Assembly (NCBI RefSeq): GCF_000688515.1
Contig: NZ_JHZK01000009.1
Location: forward strand, 39,167-103,166
Source: Afifella pfennigii DSM 17143
Lineage (GTDB): Bacteria > Pseudomonadota > Alphaproteobacteria > Rhizobiales > Afifellaceae
Reading direction: 5' to 3'
Length of the DNA: 64,000 nucleotides
Made by a program: the position numbers and the translations under genes. Shown one piece after another: positions 26,513 to 35,539 of the stretch; position 1 is the first letter of the stretch; each line of letters begins with the position of its first letter. The notes under the pieces were generated by a model that saw nothing but the letters and a program-made list of their open reading frames with translations, searched no databases and was not told where the DNA came from.

Positions 26513-29257
26513 ATGAAGCCTCTTTCGAGCATTCTTACTGCCACCGCGAATGGCTCCTTCAAATCCGTAGGCCGTTTTCGCATCTGGCTATTGCGCGCGC
26601 TCGCCGTGCTCTCGATCTTGGCGGTCATCTTGCAGTTCGGCCTACCCCAATCGCGGGTCCTGACGGACGAGGCAATCCAGGGGCCCGACGGGTGGATGTA
26701 TCATCTGCCCCTCACCTCGCCGCTTCCGCTCCTCCAGACCCGCGATGACACCAACACCGCTCCACGACGTTCAAAGGCGCGCCTTCTGGAGGACGGCAAG
26801 GAACTCGGCCCTGCCCACACGTTGCACGCTAACATTATTGCAAATGGCGGCGGAGGTTACTCGCATTACCAAGACTATTTCTATTTCTCCACAAGCGACA
26901 ACAGCGACCCCCGGCAAAACGGGCGCACCTACACGCTTCAGTACCAAGTCTACCCGTCAGTCTGGCTAACGCTGCTCGTCATCTTGGTTTTCGGCCTCGT
27001 CGTCTTAGCCTCGATCGACCGGAGCGAGCCTCGTGCCGGCTTGCTTCGGGTCACCCGGCAGGTCTTCTTCGGCCTGTCCCCATTGGCGGTCCTCGTAGCT
27101 GCGTGCGGGCTCGGTCTCCTCATGGGCGGCGTGATGCTCTTTGCGGTGCCCGATATCGCAGCAAAGCTCTTCAAGGGGCTGCGCAGAGCGATCGAGGAGG
27201 CCGCCGTTTTCGGCCTTTCTTTCGCAGCCGGAGCGCTTCTCATTCAAAGCCTCCGCAATCTTCGCTCGGTACACCGGCATCTGCTGCAATGCGTCGGCCT
27301 CGTCCTCCTGGCATACGGAATCTCGGACCTCGTCGTCGGCCCGGTCCAGTACTGGGGCATGGCCATGGGCGTGCTCGCCGCTCTACCAGTCATCGCTGGC
27401 CGGGATCGCCGTTATTCTGCCGTTTCACATCTCGTCTCTTGGTGGACGGCGTTGGAGGCAGCCGATGAAAGAAAGCTTGTCCGACGAATTATCCTCGCCT
27501 CCATGGTGGCCTGCCTCATCGTCGTGCTGCCGGAAGTTATCCGTTACTGGGATGAATCAGGCTGGTGGGATTCGGCAAGCTACGATCTCATCGCACATCG
27601 CATAGCCGCCGGCACAGAGCCGCTTGGCTCCAGCTATTTCATGCCCGTCTACCAGTACGGACTAGCCACTTTTTATTGGGCGTTCGGACATTTTTTCTTT
27701 GTCCAGCAGATCGTGAACGTCGCCTTGGCCACCTTCGCCGTCGGCATCATGACGACCAGTGCGTGGCTCTTGTTCCGCCGGGCGCACGCCGTGCTGATCG
27801 TCGCTGTCGTGGTCGTCTGTTGGGAGCAGTTCCATCACGTCTCCTGGCGAACACAGATCGAGGGATGGTACATCCCGATCTTTGCCGCCTCCATTCTGGC
27901 TCTTCTTCTGTATATCCGCCGACCCGGCTGGAAGACATTGGTGCTTCTTGCCCTGGCCGCCGCCCTCGTGTTCAACACCCGCCTGCAGGGGGCTTTCTAT
28001 GCTGCCGCCTTGGGGCTTTCCGTCTTCTTCATTTTTGACACGGGATGGCGGCGCCGGGCCCAGCATGTCGCGGTCTTCTTCCTTCTCTTCCTCACACTCG
28101 GGATACTGCCCTGGTCTCTGAGGAACTGGGTCGAAGAGGGTCGCTTCTCGCCCTCCAGCACGCAATCGGCCATCCTTTCGGCAACGCTGAACGATCCCCG
28201 AACCCCCCTTTATGGCATCCGCTACTGGGAAGTGCCCGACGAGGTCAATGAGGAATGGAAGCGACGCTATCCGGACGAAGCCGAGAGAATTGAGGCTCAA
28301 CGCGGCGAACTGATGCGCCGTCTCATGACGGATCCCGGTTACTTTGTGGAAGCCGCGCCCTGGCGTGCGATGGCGTTTTACGGCCTGCTACCGCCGGGGA
28401 CTCTCGAGACGGTGGCTCGGCAAGCGGATTGGGAAAACGAGCTTTGGCCTTGGCTCGATACCGTATCGCCCTTCATGGCGCTTCTCCTCCTTTCCGCTCT
28501 CGGCGTTCTGGCCCGCCCACGCTCGCGTTTTCAGCTCCTCTTTGCGGGATTGATAGCCGCGAATCTGCTCGTCGGGCTCAGCGTAGGCTCCGCCGAAAGC
28601 CGCATCTCCTATCCGCCATTGTTGTTACATCTTCTGATGGGTACGGCGGTGTTCGCACCATTCGCCCTTGGCGGGCGCTCGCAGCCGTCAGCTCCAGATG
28701 TGGCTCTACCGGTCCCCTGGGGAACGATTATTGGCGCGATCTTCATCGTGCTGCTTCCCACCATGATTGCAGCCCACCTCGCCTTCGGTCGGACCCATCA
28801 ATTCAGGCCGATCATGTCGAATGCTTGGCGCTTCGAGCCCGCCGTCGCCCCCGATTCTGCAATACCTCGGCTCGATCCACGCATGCTACGCGGCGAGTTG
28901 GAGGCACCATTGCCACTCAAGCCCGGGACCGAGTATCGGGCTTCGATCCGGGTCCTAAATCTGATGATGCCCCCGCCTTCTGCCTGTTGCTGGAGAGGCT
29001 TCGATCGGCGCCTGCATCGCAATGGTTCGGTACAGTATTTCATCGCCCATATTCTTGGAGATCACCGGGGCGACGGTTATGCACAGATCGCGCTGCGTTT
29101 TGAGGGAGCCGTGGTCACGGGAAGCCCCCTGGAAGACAGTGTCGTCGATGGCGTCTTGCGTATCGAAGCCGACCAGGACGAGGTGCCGTCGCTGCCGCGC
29201 TATTGGGCGGTTCTGCGATCGGCAAGAACGCTTAAGCCGCCACCTTACATACCATGA
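26513..29257 (+). CDS. GT-C-type membrane glycosyltransferase
   Basis: Large inner-membrane protein of 914 aa with about twelve hydrophobic helices and a soluble C-terminal tail of ~150 residues. A first helix (about 25-45) is followed by a periplasmic segment of ~90 residues, then helices. The acidic pair in YWDESGWWDSASYD lies at the start of a periplasmic loop, the position of the catalytic aspartate in PMT/ArnT-type GT-C enzymes, which use polyprenyl-phosphate sugars. I prefer ATG 26513; a GTG at 26477 is possible. The stop overlaps the next start by 4 nt. The donor and acceptor are unknown. Confidence 0.65.
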   Translation: MKPLSSILTATANGSFKSVGRFRIWLLRALAVLSILAVILQFGLPQSRVLTDEAIQGPDGWMYHLPLTSPLPLLQTRDDTNTAPRRSKARLLEDGKELGPAHTLHANIIANGGGGYSHYQDYFYFSTSDNSDPRQNGRTYTLQYQVYPSVWLTLLVILVFGLVVLASIDRSEPRAGLLRVTRQVFFGLSPLAVLVAACGLGLLMGGVMLFAVPDIAAKLFKGLRRAIEEAAVFGLSFAAGALLIQSLRNLRSVHRHLLQCVGLVLLAYGISDLVVGPVQYWGMAMGVLAALPVIAGRDRRYSAVSHLVSWWTALEAADERKLVRRIILASMVACLIVVLPEVIRYWDESGWWDSASYDLIAHRIAAGTEPLGSSYFMPVYQYGLATFYWAFGHFFFVQQIVNVALATFAVGIMTTSAWLLFRRAHAVLIVAVVVVCWEQFHHVSWRTQIEGWYIPIFAASILALLLYIRRPGWKTLVLLALAAALVFNTRLQGAFYAAALGLSVFFIFDTGWRRRAQHVAVFFLLFLTLGILPWSLRNWVEEGRFSPSSTQSAILSATLNDPRTPLYGIRYWEVPDEVNEEWKRRYPDEAERIEAQRGELMRRLMTDPGYFVEAAPWRAMAFYGLLPPGTLETVARQADWENELWPWLDTVSPFMALLLLSALGVLARPRSRFQLLFAGLIAANLLVGLSVGSAESRISYPPLLLHLLMGTAVFAPFALGGRSQPSAPDVALPVPWGTIIGAIFIVLLPTMIAAHLAFGRTHQFRPIMSNAWRFEPAVAPDSAIPRLDPRMLRGELEAPLPLKPGTEYRASIRVLNLMMPPPSACCWRGFDRRLHRNGSVQYFIAHILGDHRGDGYAQIALRFEGAVVTGSPLEDSVVDGVLRIEADQDEVPSLPRYWAVLRSARTLKPPPYIP

Positions 29258-30252
29258 GGTCGGCGGAGCACACGCAGCGACGACGATGGTGGCAACGGTT
29301 CCCCTACCGCCTCATTGGCGTAGGGCTTCTCATCTACATCCTCTCGGTGGTGGATCTGCGGGAGGTGGCCGCCGCGCTCGCAGGGCTATCCATCGGCGAA
29401 CTCTCTCTTGCAAGCCTCATCATCGCTGCCTTCATTGGCCTGCGCTGTGCGCGCTGGGACATGCTGGTGAGAAGTACCGGCTGCAATCTGCCATTCATCA
29501 CCAATCTGCATAGCTGTAGCGAAGCGATCTGGCTCGGCCTGGTGACGCCCGGGCGGTTAGGTGAGTTCCGCCGAGCCATGGAGGTGCGGCGCGCGAGCGG
29601 GCGACGCCTGGTCGTGATCGGCTGGTTGGTGACGTTCGACCTGGCGCTCGATCTCGCAGCAATGGCGTTGTTCTTTCTGGCAGGGCTACCGATCCTCTTC
29701 CTCTCAGCCGAAAACTCGCTTGGTCCGCTTCTTTATGCAGGAATATTTCTCTCTGGATCTTTAGCGCTGATCTTCACGCCGGCGATTCTGCTATTTGCCC
29801 ACGACTATCTCCCTGGCCTCAGACAACTGCCTGGATTGACGGAGTTCGTGAAGGATATGCTGACGCGCCTCGGCGGACGGGGTATGGCGTCTCTCACCTT
29901 GCTCAGCATCAGCGCTTTTCTCGGCTATGCCGGCGCCATCTGGGCATTGACGGCCAACATCGACCTTGATCTTTCACTTCTCGCCCTACTGACGATGGTC
30001 GGTGCCGTCGGCGTATCGGGGGCGATCCCGATCACCGTTTTCGGGCTGGGAACGAGAGAGTTGGTTCTTATCTGGTACCTTGGATTTTTCGGCAAAGCGG
30101 CAGAAACGGCCATCGCCGTGTCGCTGATGTTTCTCGCCGCGCAGGCGATTGCCTTCGTGATCTCCTTCCTGACGGCGCGCGCGACGAAGCTATTTCTTCC
30201 GCAGACCGACGAACCGCCTGACCGAAACGCCGCCGGCCATAGGCAAGACTGA
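29254..30252 (+). CDS. Flippase-like membrane protein (LPG synthase TM domain/YbhN-type)
   Basis: Integral membrane protein of 332 aa with about eight helices. The pattern, including LRCARWDMLVR, GLVTPGRLGEFRRAM and IPITVFGLGTRELV, matches the lysylphosphatidylglycerol synthase transmembrane (UPF0104) superfamily, whose stand-alone members are proposed to move or process lipid-linked intermediates. There is no C-terminal aminoacyltransferase domain. It is coupled to the GT-C gene by an ATGA overlap, so both likely act on the same lipid-linked sugar. Confidence 0.75.
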   Translation: MRSAEHTQRRRWWQRFPYRLIGVGLLIYILSVVDLREVAAALAGLSIGELSLASLIIAAFIGLRCARWDMLVRSTGCNLPFITNLHSCSEAIWLGLVTPGRLGEFRRAMEVRRASGRRLVVIGWLVTFDLALDLAAMALFFLAGLPILFLSAENSLGPLLYAGIFLSGSLALIFTPAILLFAHDYLPGLRQLPGLTEFVKDMLTRLGGRGMASLTLLSISAFLGYAGAIWALTANIDLDLSLLALLTMVGAVGVSGAIPITVFGLGTRELVLIWYLGFFGKAAETAIAVSLMFLAAQAIAFVISFLTARATKLFLPQTDEPPDRNAAGHRQD

Positions 30253-30297
30253 GCGGTCGGTCCCGCAGTCAGGCACGCCGCCCTCGAGCGGCCGGCT

Positions 30298-31194
30298 CTA
30301 AAGCGGTCTCAATCTGTAGGATTTGGCCAGATTGAATTGGCGCCCGCCAAACCGGAACGGCCAGCACGAGGTAGCTTCGATCCGGAAGAACTTTTCGAGG
30401 CTGTTCTCGATCAGGAACACCGTATTGCAATGGTCTATCCGCTGGGCGGTGCGGCTCTGAGCCGGCGTCATCCCGTTGATTCTGGCATTGCGTATCGAGG
30501 TGACGTAGCGGGCGGCCGTGACCGCCAAGCTGCCTTCGGTCGGAACCATGACATAGAAAGCTCCGTCCGGCGCCAGGCAGCGCTGAATCTCCTTCAACGC
30601 CGCCTCCAGGAAGAAGACATGCTCCAGAACGGCAATGGCGAAAACGCGCCTCACGCTGGCGGAGCGGAAGGGCAAGGCTGCCAGATCGGCGCGAATGAGC
30701 GTCGCCTCTGGGTTCCGTCTTCGCGCCATCTTCAACAACGACATCTCTTGGTCGATGCCGATCGCGCCGCCTGCTCCACTCAGCCGCTGCAAAGCATCGC
30801 CGGCGCCACATCCGAGATCTATCCCCGTCTCCGTCGACGGCACGACCAGGCGATAGAGGTCCTCCTTCAGACGGCGCTCGATCTCGGCAGAGAGGCTTCC
30901 AGGCGCGTAATGCGCCGCGTGGTGAGCCTCGATATTCTCGATGAAACGCTGATAGTAGGGATTGTCGTAAAGACGCGGGCGCTCCTGCCCATGGCCGGTC
31001 ACCGAAAGGCAATCGATGATGTTATCCTCGCAAGGATAGCTGGCCCCGCAGGCCTGGCAATCGAGGGCCATTTCGGTGAGTCTGACATCTGCCGCGCCGC
31101 AGATCGCACAGGCAAGCAACGCCAGCGCGCCATCCTCATCGCGCAACTGCGCCCCTCTGCCCGGCGGCGCTCGCTCCAAGGCTCCACTGGACAT
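30298..31194 (-). CDS. Zinc-ribbon methyltransferase
   Basis: SAM methyltransferase of 298 aa from ATG 31194 (ribosome site AAGGGG); a GTG at 31209 overlaps the upstream stop by 4 nt. Residues about 28-50 hold two Cys-X2-Cys pairs (CAIC and CQAC), a small zinc ribbon often found on methyltransferases of glycan loci. The SAM site is GIDLGCGAGDALQRL, the second acidic end GIDQE, and post-II is VFAIAVLEHVFF. It closes the operon that runs from the GT2 gene. Substrate unknown. Confidence 0.82.
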   Translation of the reverse strand: MSSGALERAPPGRGAQLRDEDGALALLACAICGAADVRLTEMALDCQACGASYPCEDNIIDCLSVTGHGQERPRLYDNPYYQRFIENIEAHHAAHYAPGSLSAEIERRLKEDLYRLVVPSTETGIDLGCGAGDALQRLSGAGGAIGIDQEMSLLKMARRRNPEATLIRADLAALPFRSASVRRVFAIAVLEHVFFLEAALKEIQRCLAPDGAFYVMVPTEGSLAVTAARYVTSIRNARINGMTPAQSRTAQRIDHCNTVFLIENSLEKFFRIEATSCWPFRFGGRQFNLAKSYRLRPL

Positions 31195-31205
31195 CGGCTT
31201 CCCCT

Positions 31206-31967
31206 TCACAAAGGCGGTTTCTCGGCAACGATCAGCACCTTGAGGCCAAAGAACCGACCGGTCCGATCGAGCAGAGCATGATCGATGGCCTGCATCAGCC
31301 GAACAGCGGCATCGGGCAGATGCAAGGCCGTAAATCCGCCGGTTGCGAGATACCCAAGGCAGGCAAAGGGCGTTACTTCGACTGTTCGCAGGCCGACGCG
31401 GGCCGGCAGCTCGTCGGCGTATTTCTCAAAATAGGTACGTGGAATGGTGGCATTTCCGTCCATCGGATCCTTCTCGCCACGAAAGACGGGGCCCCAGGGC
31501 TCGGCGATCGCAAAGCAATCCTCATCGTGCAGATAGGTGTTGACGATCGTGCCCACGGGGCCGGTCCACGGCTCGATGAGCACCAGACGCCCGCCGGGAA
31601 CCAGCACACGCGCCATCTCGGCGAAGGCCGTGGCCGGCATCTGGAGGTGGTGGATGACGTCGATGCCAACGACGCAGGAAAAGCTGTCGTCCTCAAAGGG
31701 CATATTGTGGACATCGACACAGCGATCGATATGCGGCGCAGGCGTGACGTCGGTGACGGTATCGCAGCGATGATGGCGCGCGAAGAAGCCCGGACCGGCC
31801 CCGACCTCAAGGCTCCGCCCCTGCGGCATCGCGGCAACGATGCGTGCGAAGAACTCGCTCTCGTAATAGCGGCGCAAGCCGGCCTTGCGTTCCCACGCGT
31901 CCCAGTGTCTGCGCACCCAATCCGGTACGGAAGCATCGGCGTCTGCTGCGGGCGATAGGTCGACCAT
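31206..31967 (-). CDS. Class I SAM-dependent methyltransferase
   Basis: Methyltransferase of 253 aa from the ATG at 31967; a GTG at 31976 overlaps the stop of the upstream gene (GTGA), so the two are coupled. The SAM site reads SLEVGAGPGFFARH, then VVGIDVIHHL and the post-II LVPGGRLVLIEPW. It resembles enzymes annotated only as class I methyltransferase in cell-wall glycan loci. It overlaps the heparinase-like gene upstream and the zinc-ribbon methyltransferase downstream. Confidence 0.82.
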   Translation of the reverse strand: MVDLSPAADADASVPDWVRRHWDAWERKAGLRRYYESEFFARIVAAMPQGRSLEVGAGPGFFARHHRCDTVTDVTPAPHIDRCVDVHNMPFEDDSFSCVVGIDVIHHLQMPATAFAEMARVLVPGGRLVLIEPWTGPVGTIVNTYLHDEDCFAIAEPWGPVFRGEKDPMDGNATIPRTYFEKYADELPARVGLRTVEVTPFACLGYLATGGFTALHLPDAAVRLMQAIDHALLDRTGRFFGLKVLIVAEKPPL

Positions 31968-31972
31968 TGCCT

Positions 31973-33679
31973 TCACTCGATGTCATCGATCTCGGCGTCG
32001 GGCCCGGACATCGGAAGTCGCCAGTTTACGCAAACGGGGCTGCCGTTCGCCAATGTTTGCCTCAGATGCTCGAGCGCCGCCGAAGGAAATCGGATCACCA
32101 GGGCGCCATCCTGGCGTGCCGACGGGCTGTGCATGGAGATCGCGCCGGCAATCGCCAGACGCTCGAGCGATCGCAACCCGTCCCCCGGCACCAGTCGATC
32201 GCATATGCGTATCGTCTCGCCGAGATGCACCTTGCGCTCCAGCCGCAAGGCCAGCGATCGGCGCGGCGTCACCATTCTTTTCTTGACCACGCTCTGGAAA
32301 AGCTCGGCGAGACGGCCGTTCGCCAGAAGCTCCGTCAGCAGTTGAAACGGGACCATCAACCGCTCAAGTGGCAGGCCGGAGGCGGCCGCGTAAAACGGCG
32401 CGGACACCGAGACCTCGCTGAGATCGTCGGACCCCTGCAGCGGTCCATCGGTCCAGATTGCCGACGAATACCTCCTGTCGCCGGCCACGACTTCATAGCC
32501 CAGATGATAGAGTGGGACGCCACGGGCCGGCTGAAGAGCGAGAGCCCCGCCAAGCCGGCGACTGATCATCAGCGCGCGCCCCTCTTGGCGGCGAAGGACG
32601 AAACCGGCGCCCGGCAGCTCGACCGAAGCCGGACCGCCCCGTTGCCTTTCGCTCAAGCCGGCCGGGTTGTGGGTCGCTTGTAGTGCAGCAAGAGCAAATT
32701 GCGGAAAGTAGAAATAGGCGAAGTAGCGATCATCGATCCCACGCAGATTGGGACCACGCCCGTTCGCGAGTTGCGACAGCCATCGACCCGCGAGCGCGGC
32801 GGCTGCGGGATTGGCGTCGGCGAAGTAAAGCGCGCCGAAGGTGAAGAGATGCCCTGTCCCCCGGCTCCCGAGCCGTCCGGGATAGCCTGCATGATCGACG
32901 CCCAACAGTGAGAGAAAGCCGATAAGCTGTTCAGCAATCGGACCTGCTTGAGCCGCGCCGAGACCGTGGCATGCCGCAAGAAAGTCGAGCGCCAGCGTGC
33001 TGTAGCCGAAGTCGGCGCCGCCATATTCCGGCAGCCACCCCTCCTCATGCTGATCACGGGCGATTGCCGCCAGTTTGTCCTCGCCAGCCCGTTGCCAGCG
33101 GGGCGCCCCCGTGAGGCGAAAGAGCCCTTGCATCGCGGTTGCAGCTGCAAGGTTTTGGTTCATCACCGTCGGATTGTAGCGGCCTTCCAGCCAGCCGCCC
33201 GCCCGCTCCAGCGCTCCCACTGCGGTGTCGCGGACGCTGCCGGGCAACGCGTCGCCGAGAAGGTCGAGTGTCAGCGCCGCGCCGGCTGCGGTGATCGCCG
33301 TCGGGCAGTAGCTGTGCTCGTTGCGATACCATTCGTCAAACGAGCCGTCGCGATGGGCATGGCGGGCCCACCAGCCGAGCGCCGCCGCGGCAGCTTCGGC
33401 CGGTGACACCTCCAAACCGGTGTCCGAGCCGTCGGCTCCCAGCCGGTGCAACGCCGCCAGACCGAGCATGAGTTGCTGCCAGGTTGCGCCCGGAAAGTTG
33501 GTCAGCGTCCGGTAATACCAATACGCTCGGTCGGCGCAGCCATAGGTGCGCGACAAGGGCCCCAGATCCAGGAGCGCGTAAGCCCGTCCAGCCGCGGCTC
33601 GGACTTCACCAACGAGATCGAGGCCCGCATCCGCTGTCCCCACGACGGCTTCGCCCTTAGCGATTTGCTGTATTGGCAT
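31973..33679 (-). CDS. Heparinase-like (alpha/alpha-toroid) protein, cytosolic
   Basis: Protein of 568 aa. Residues about 40-330 show repeated helical pairs with Trp, Tyr and His-rich turns (RAYWYYRTL, WQQLMLGLAALHRL, GYSTLALDFLAAC), as in an (alpha/alpha)6 toroid; the last 200 residues look beta-rich, so the overall layout resembles heparinase II/III-type lyases. No signal peptide or membrane helix is visible, which is odd for a glycan lyase. It starts inside the 3' end of asnB (23-nt overlap) and ends with a 4-nt overlap to a methyltransferase, so it belongs to the same biosynthetic operon. Function unassigned; a cytosolic epimerase or lyase on the growing glycan is a guess. Confidence 0.5.
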   Translation of the reverse strand: MPIQQIAKGEAVVGTADAGLDLVGEVRAAAGRAYALLDLGPLSRTYGCADRAYWYYRTLTNFPGATWQQLMLGLAALHRLGADGSDTGLEVSPAEAAAAALGWWARHAHRDGSFDEWYRNEHSYCPTAITAAGAALTLDLLGDALPGSVRDTAVGALERAGGWLEGRYNPTVMNQNLAAATAMQGLFRLTGAPRWQRAGEDKLAAIARDQHEEGWLPEYGGADFGYSTLALDFLAACHGLGAAQAGPIAEQLIGFLSLLGVDHAGYPGRLGSRGTGHLFTFGALYFADANPAAAALAGRWLSQLANGRGPNLRGIDDRYFAYFYFPQFALAALQATHNPAGLSERQRGGPASVELPGAGFVLRRQEGRALMISRRLGGALALQPARGVPLYHLGYEVVAGDRRYSSAIWTDGPLQGSDDLSEVSVSAPFYAAASGLPLERLMVPFQLLTELLANGRLAELFQSVVKKRMVTPRRSLALRLERKVHLGETIRICDRLVPGDGLRSLERLAIAGAISMHSPSARQDGALVIRFPSAALEHLRQTLANGSPVCVNWRLPMSGPDAEIDDIE

Positions 33680-35507
33680 CGAGCCACATATGCAGGCTGG
33701 CCATCGTCACCAGGCGCTTCGAGGCGAGAAAGTCGCCACGCCGCAGATGGGCGAGGTTCTCCTCAACAAATGGCTGCTTCAGAATGCCGTGGCGACGCAC
33801 GGTCTCGGGCGACAGCCAATCGCCGCAGAGCCTTTCCAGACCCGCACGATAGCGCTGCTCCATCGGCACGTGAAAGGCGAGCTTTGGTCTTGCCCAGGCG
33901 CCGCCCTGGCGCTTCAGAACCTCCCGTAGGACACGTTTATTGTGACCGTCTGCCAAAAAGAGCTCATCGGGCGCCGAAAGCATATGCTCGTAGAGTCGCG
34001 GATCGAGGAAAGGAACGCGCGCCTCCAACCCATGCGCCATGCTGAGTTGATCCATCTTGTTGAGGATCTGATAGGGCAGCCAGGTGCGCACTGTCTCGAG
34101 CATCACGTTCGACAGGCTGAGATCCATACCGTTCGCGGGCGTCGGGATGCCGAGATCGGCCGCACGGGTGATGTCGCGATCGTCAATCACGGCACAGGCA
34201 TTGCGATAAATGCCTTCCGGCCGGTGCAGATCCGTGACCATCCTTGCCACTTTCTCACGGCCCAACACACCCAGAGATGCCTGATAGTCGAAGAAACGAT
34301 CAAGAAGGGCACTCGGGACCATGCGCACCAGGGGCGACAGGAGATGGGCGAAGGGAAGAAGCCGCCGCAGCCGGTCGAACTTCGCAAAGGCGGCAAAATG
34401 GACGTAGCCGCCAAACACTTCATCAGCGCCTTCGCCCGTCAGGACCACCTTCACGTCCCTGGCGGCCGCTTCACAGAGCTGGTAGGTCGGCAGGATGATG
34501 GCGTCACCGACCGGCAGATCCATGCAGGCAATCGCGTCATAATGGTTCGAGAAATCGTCCGCATTGTCGACATCAACGACCTTGTGCCGAGCCCCAATAG
34601 CCTCGGCGGTTTCAAGAGCGCCCGCCGTCTCATCGCCAGCATCGCGCATGCTGAAAGTAAAGGCCGTCATATCGTAGGCGGCGTGGCGGGCGGCAAAGCG
34701 CGCGATCACGGAGGAATCGACGCCCCCGGACAGAAACAGCCCGACCGGAAAGTCCGACTGCAGCTGAGCACGAACCACATCGTCGATGAGCGCCTCGGTT
34801 TCGTCGACCCATTCGGCAAGGCTGAGCTGCGAGTGCTCCTTGCGCGCGGCGGGCTGCCAGTAATGCGTTAGCCGCGGTTCCTCGTTCGCCGGCTTCTCAA
34901 GGATCGTGCCGGGTGCAAGCGTGCGGATTCCACGAAAGAAATGCTGCCCGTTTGGGACATAGCGGTATTGGAGAAAGTCTCGGAGCGCCCGCTCGTCGAG
35001 GCTGCGGTCGACTTCCGGATGGCAAGCAAGCGCCTGGGCGCATGAGGAAAAAGCTATGCCGCCGGGAATATCGGCATAGTAAAGCGGCTTAATGCCGAAA
35101 TGATCGCGCACCAAGTAAACCGTTTTGGTGCGCGCATCGTGAAGGGCGAAGGCGAAAATACCATTCAACTCGGCGAAAAAAGTCGGGCCGAAAATCGCAT
35201 AGCCGAGTGGGATCAGCTCCGTATCGCAGTCTGTGCGGAAGCTCTGGCCGGCGGCTTCGATTCTCGCTCGCAGCTCAGGGTAGTTGTAGATCTCTCCATT
35301 GTAGCTAACGGATATCCTGCCATCCTCTGTGACCATGGGCTGAGCGCCGCCATCCATGTCGAGGATGGCAAGCCGGGTATGACCGAGGCAAATGCCGCTC
35401 GCGCAATAGGTGCCCTCGCCATCAGGACCACGATGACGGATGGCGTCCACCATGCGATCGATGAGCCCATCGATCCGTGGCCCTGTGTATCCGGCAATTC
35501 CGCACAT
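33657..35507 (-). CDS. asnB: AsnB-type glutamine amidotransferase (sugar-amidating candidate)
   Basis: Glutamine-hydrolysing asparagine-synthetase homologue of 616 aa. The N-terminal Ntn glutaminase starts at Cys2 (MCGIAGYTG); the synthetase domain has the PP-loop SGGVDSS near residue 257, followed by VVLTGEGADEVFGGY. In O-antigen and capsule loci such proteins amidate uronic acids (WbpS-type) and are not dedicated to asparagine. It is the fourth gene of the operon starting at the GT2 and is one of three copies in this locus. The C-terminus overlaps the heparinase-like start by 23 nt. Confidence 0.9.
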   Translation of the reverse strand: MCGIAGYTGPRIDGLIDRMVDAIRHRGPDGEGTYCASGICLGHTRLAILDMDGGAQPMVTEDGRISVSYNGEIYNYPELRARIEAAGQSFRTDCDTELIPLGYAIFGPTFFAELNGIFAFALHDARTKTVYLVRDHFGIKPLYYADIPGGIAFSSCAQALACHPEVDRSLDERALRDFLQYRYVPNGQHFFRGIRTLAPGTILEKPANEEPRLTHYWQPAARKEHSQLSLAEWVDETEALIDDVVRAQLQSDFPVGLFLSGGVDSSVIARFAARHAAYDMTAFTFSMRDAGDETAGALETAEAIGARHKVVDVDNADDFSNHYDAIACMDLPVGDAIILPTYQLCEAAARDVKVVLTGEGADEVFGGYVHFAAFAKFDRLRRLLPFAHLLSPLVRMVPSALLDRFFDYQASLGVLGREKVARMVTDLHRPEGIYRNACAVIDDRDITRAADLGIPTPANGMDLSLSNVMLETVRTWLPYQILNKMDQLSMAHGLEARVPFLDPRLYEHMLSAPDELFLADGHNKRVLREVLKRQGGAWARPKLAFHVPMEQRYRAGLERLCGDWLSPETVRRHGILKQPFVEENLAHLRRGDFLASKRLVTMASLHMWLDANTANR

Positions 35508-35539
35508 GTTAGAGTGCGCCTGTTGGTGCCGGCGGAACG

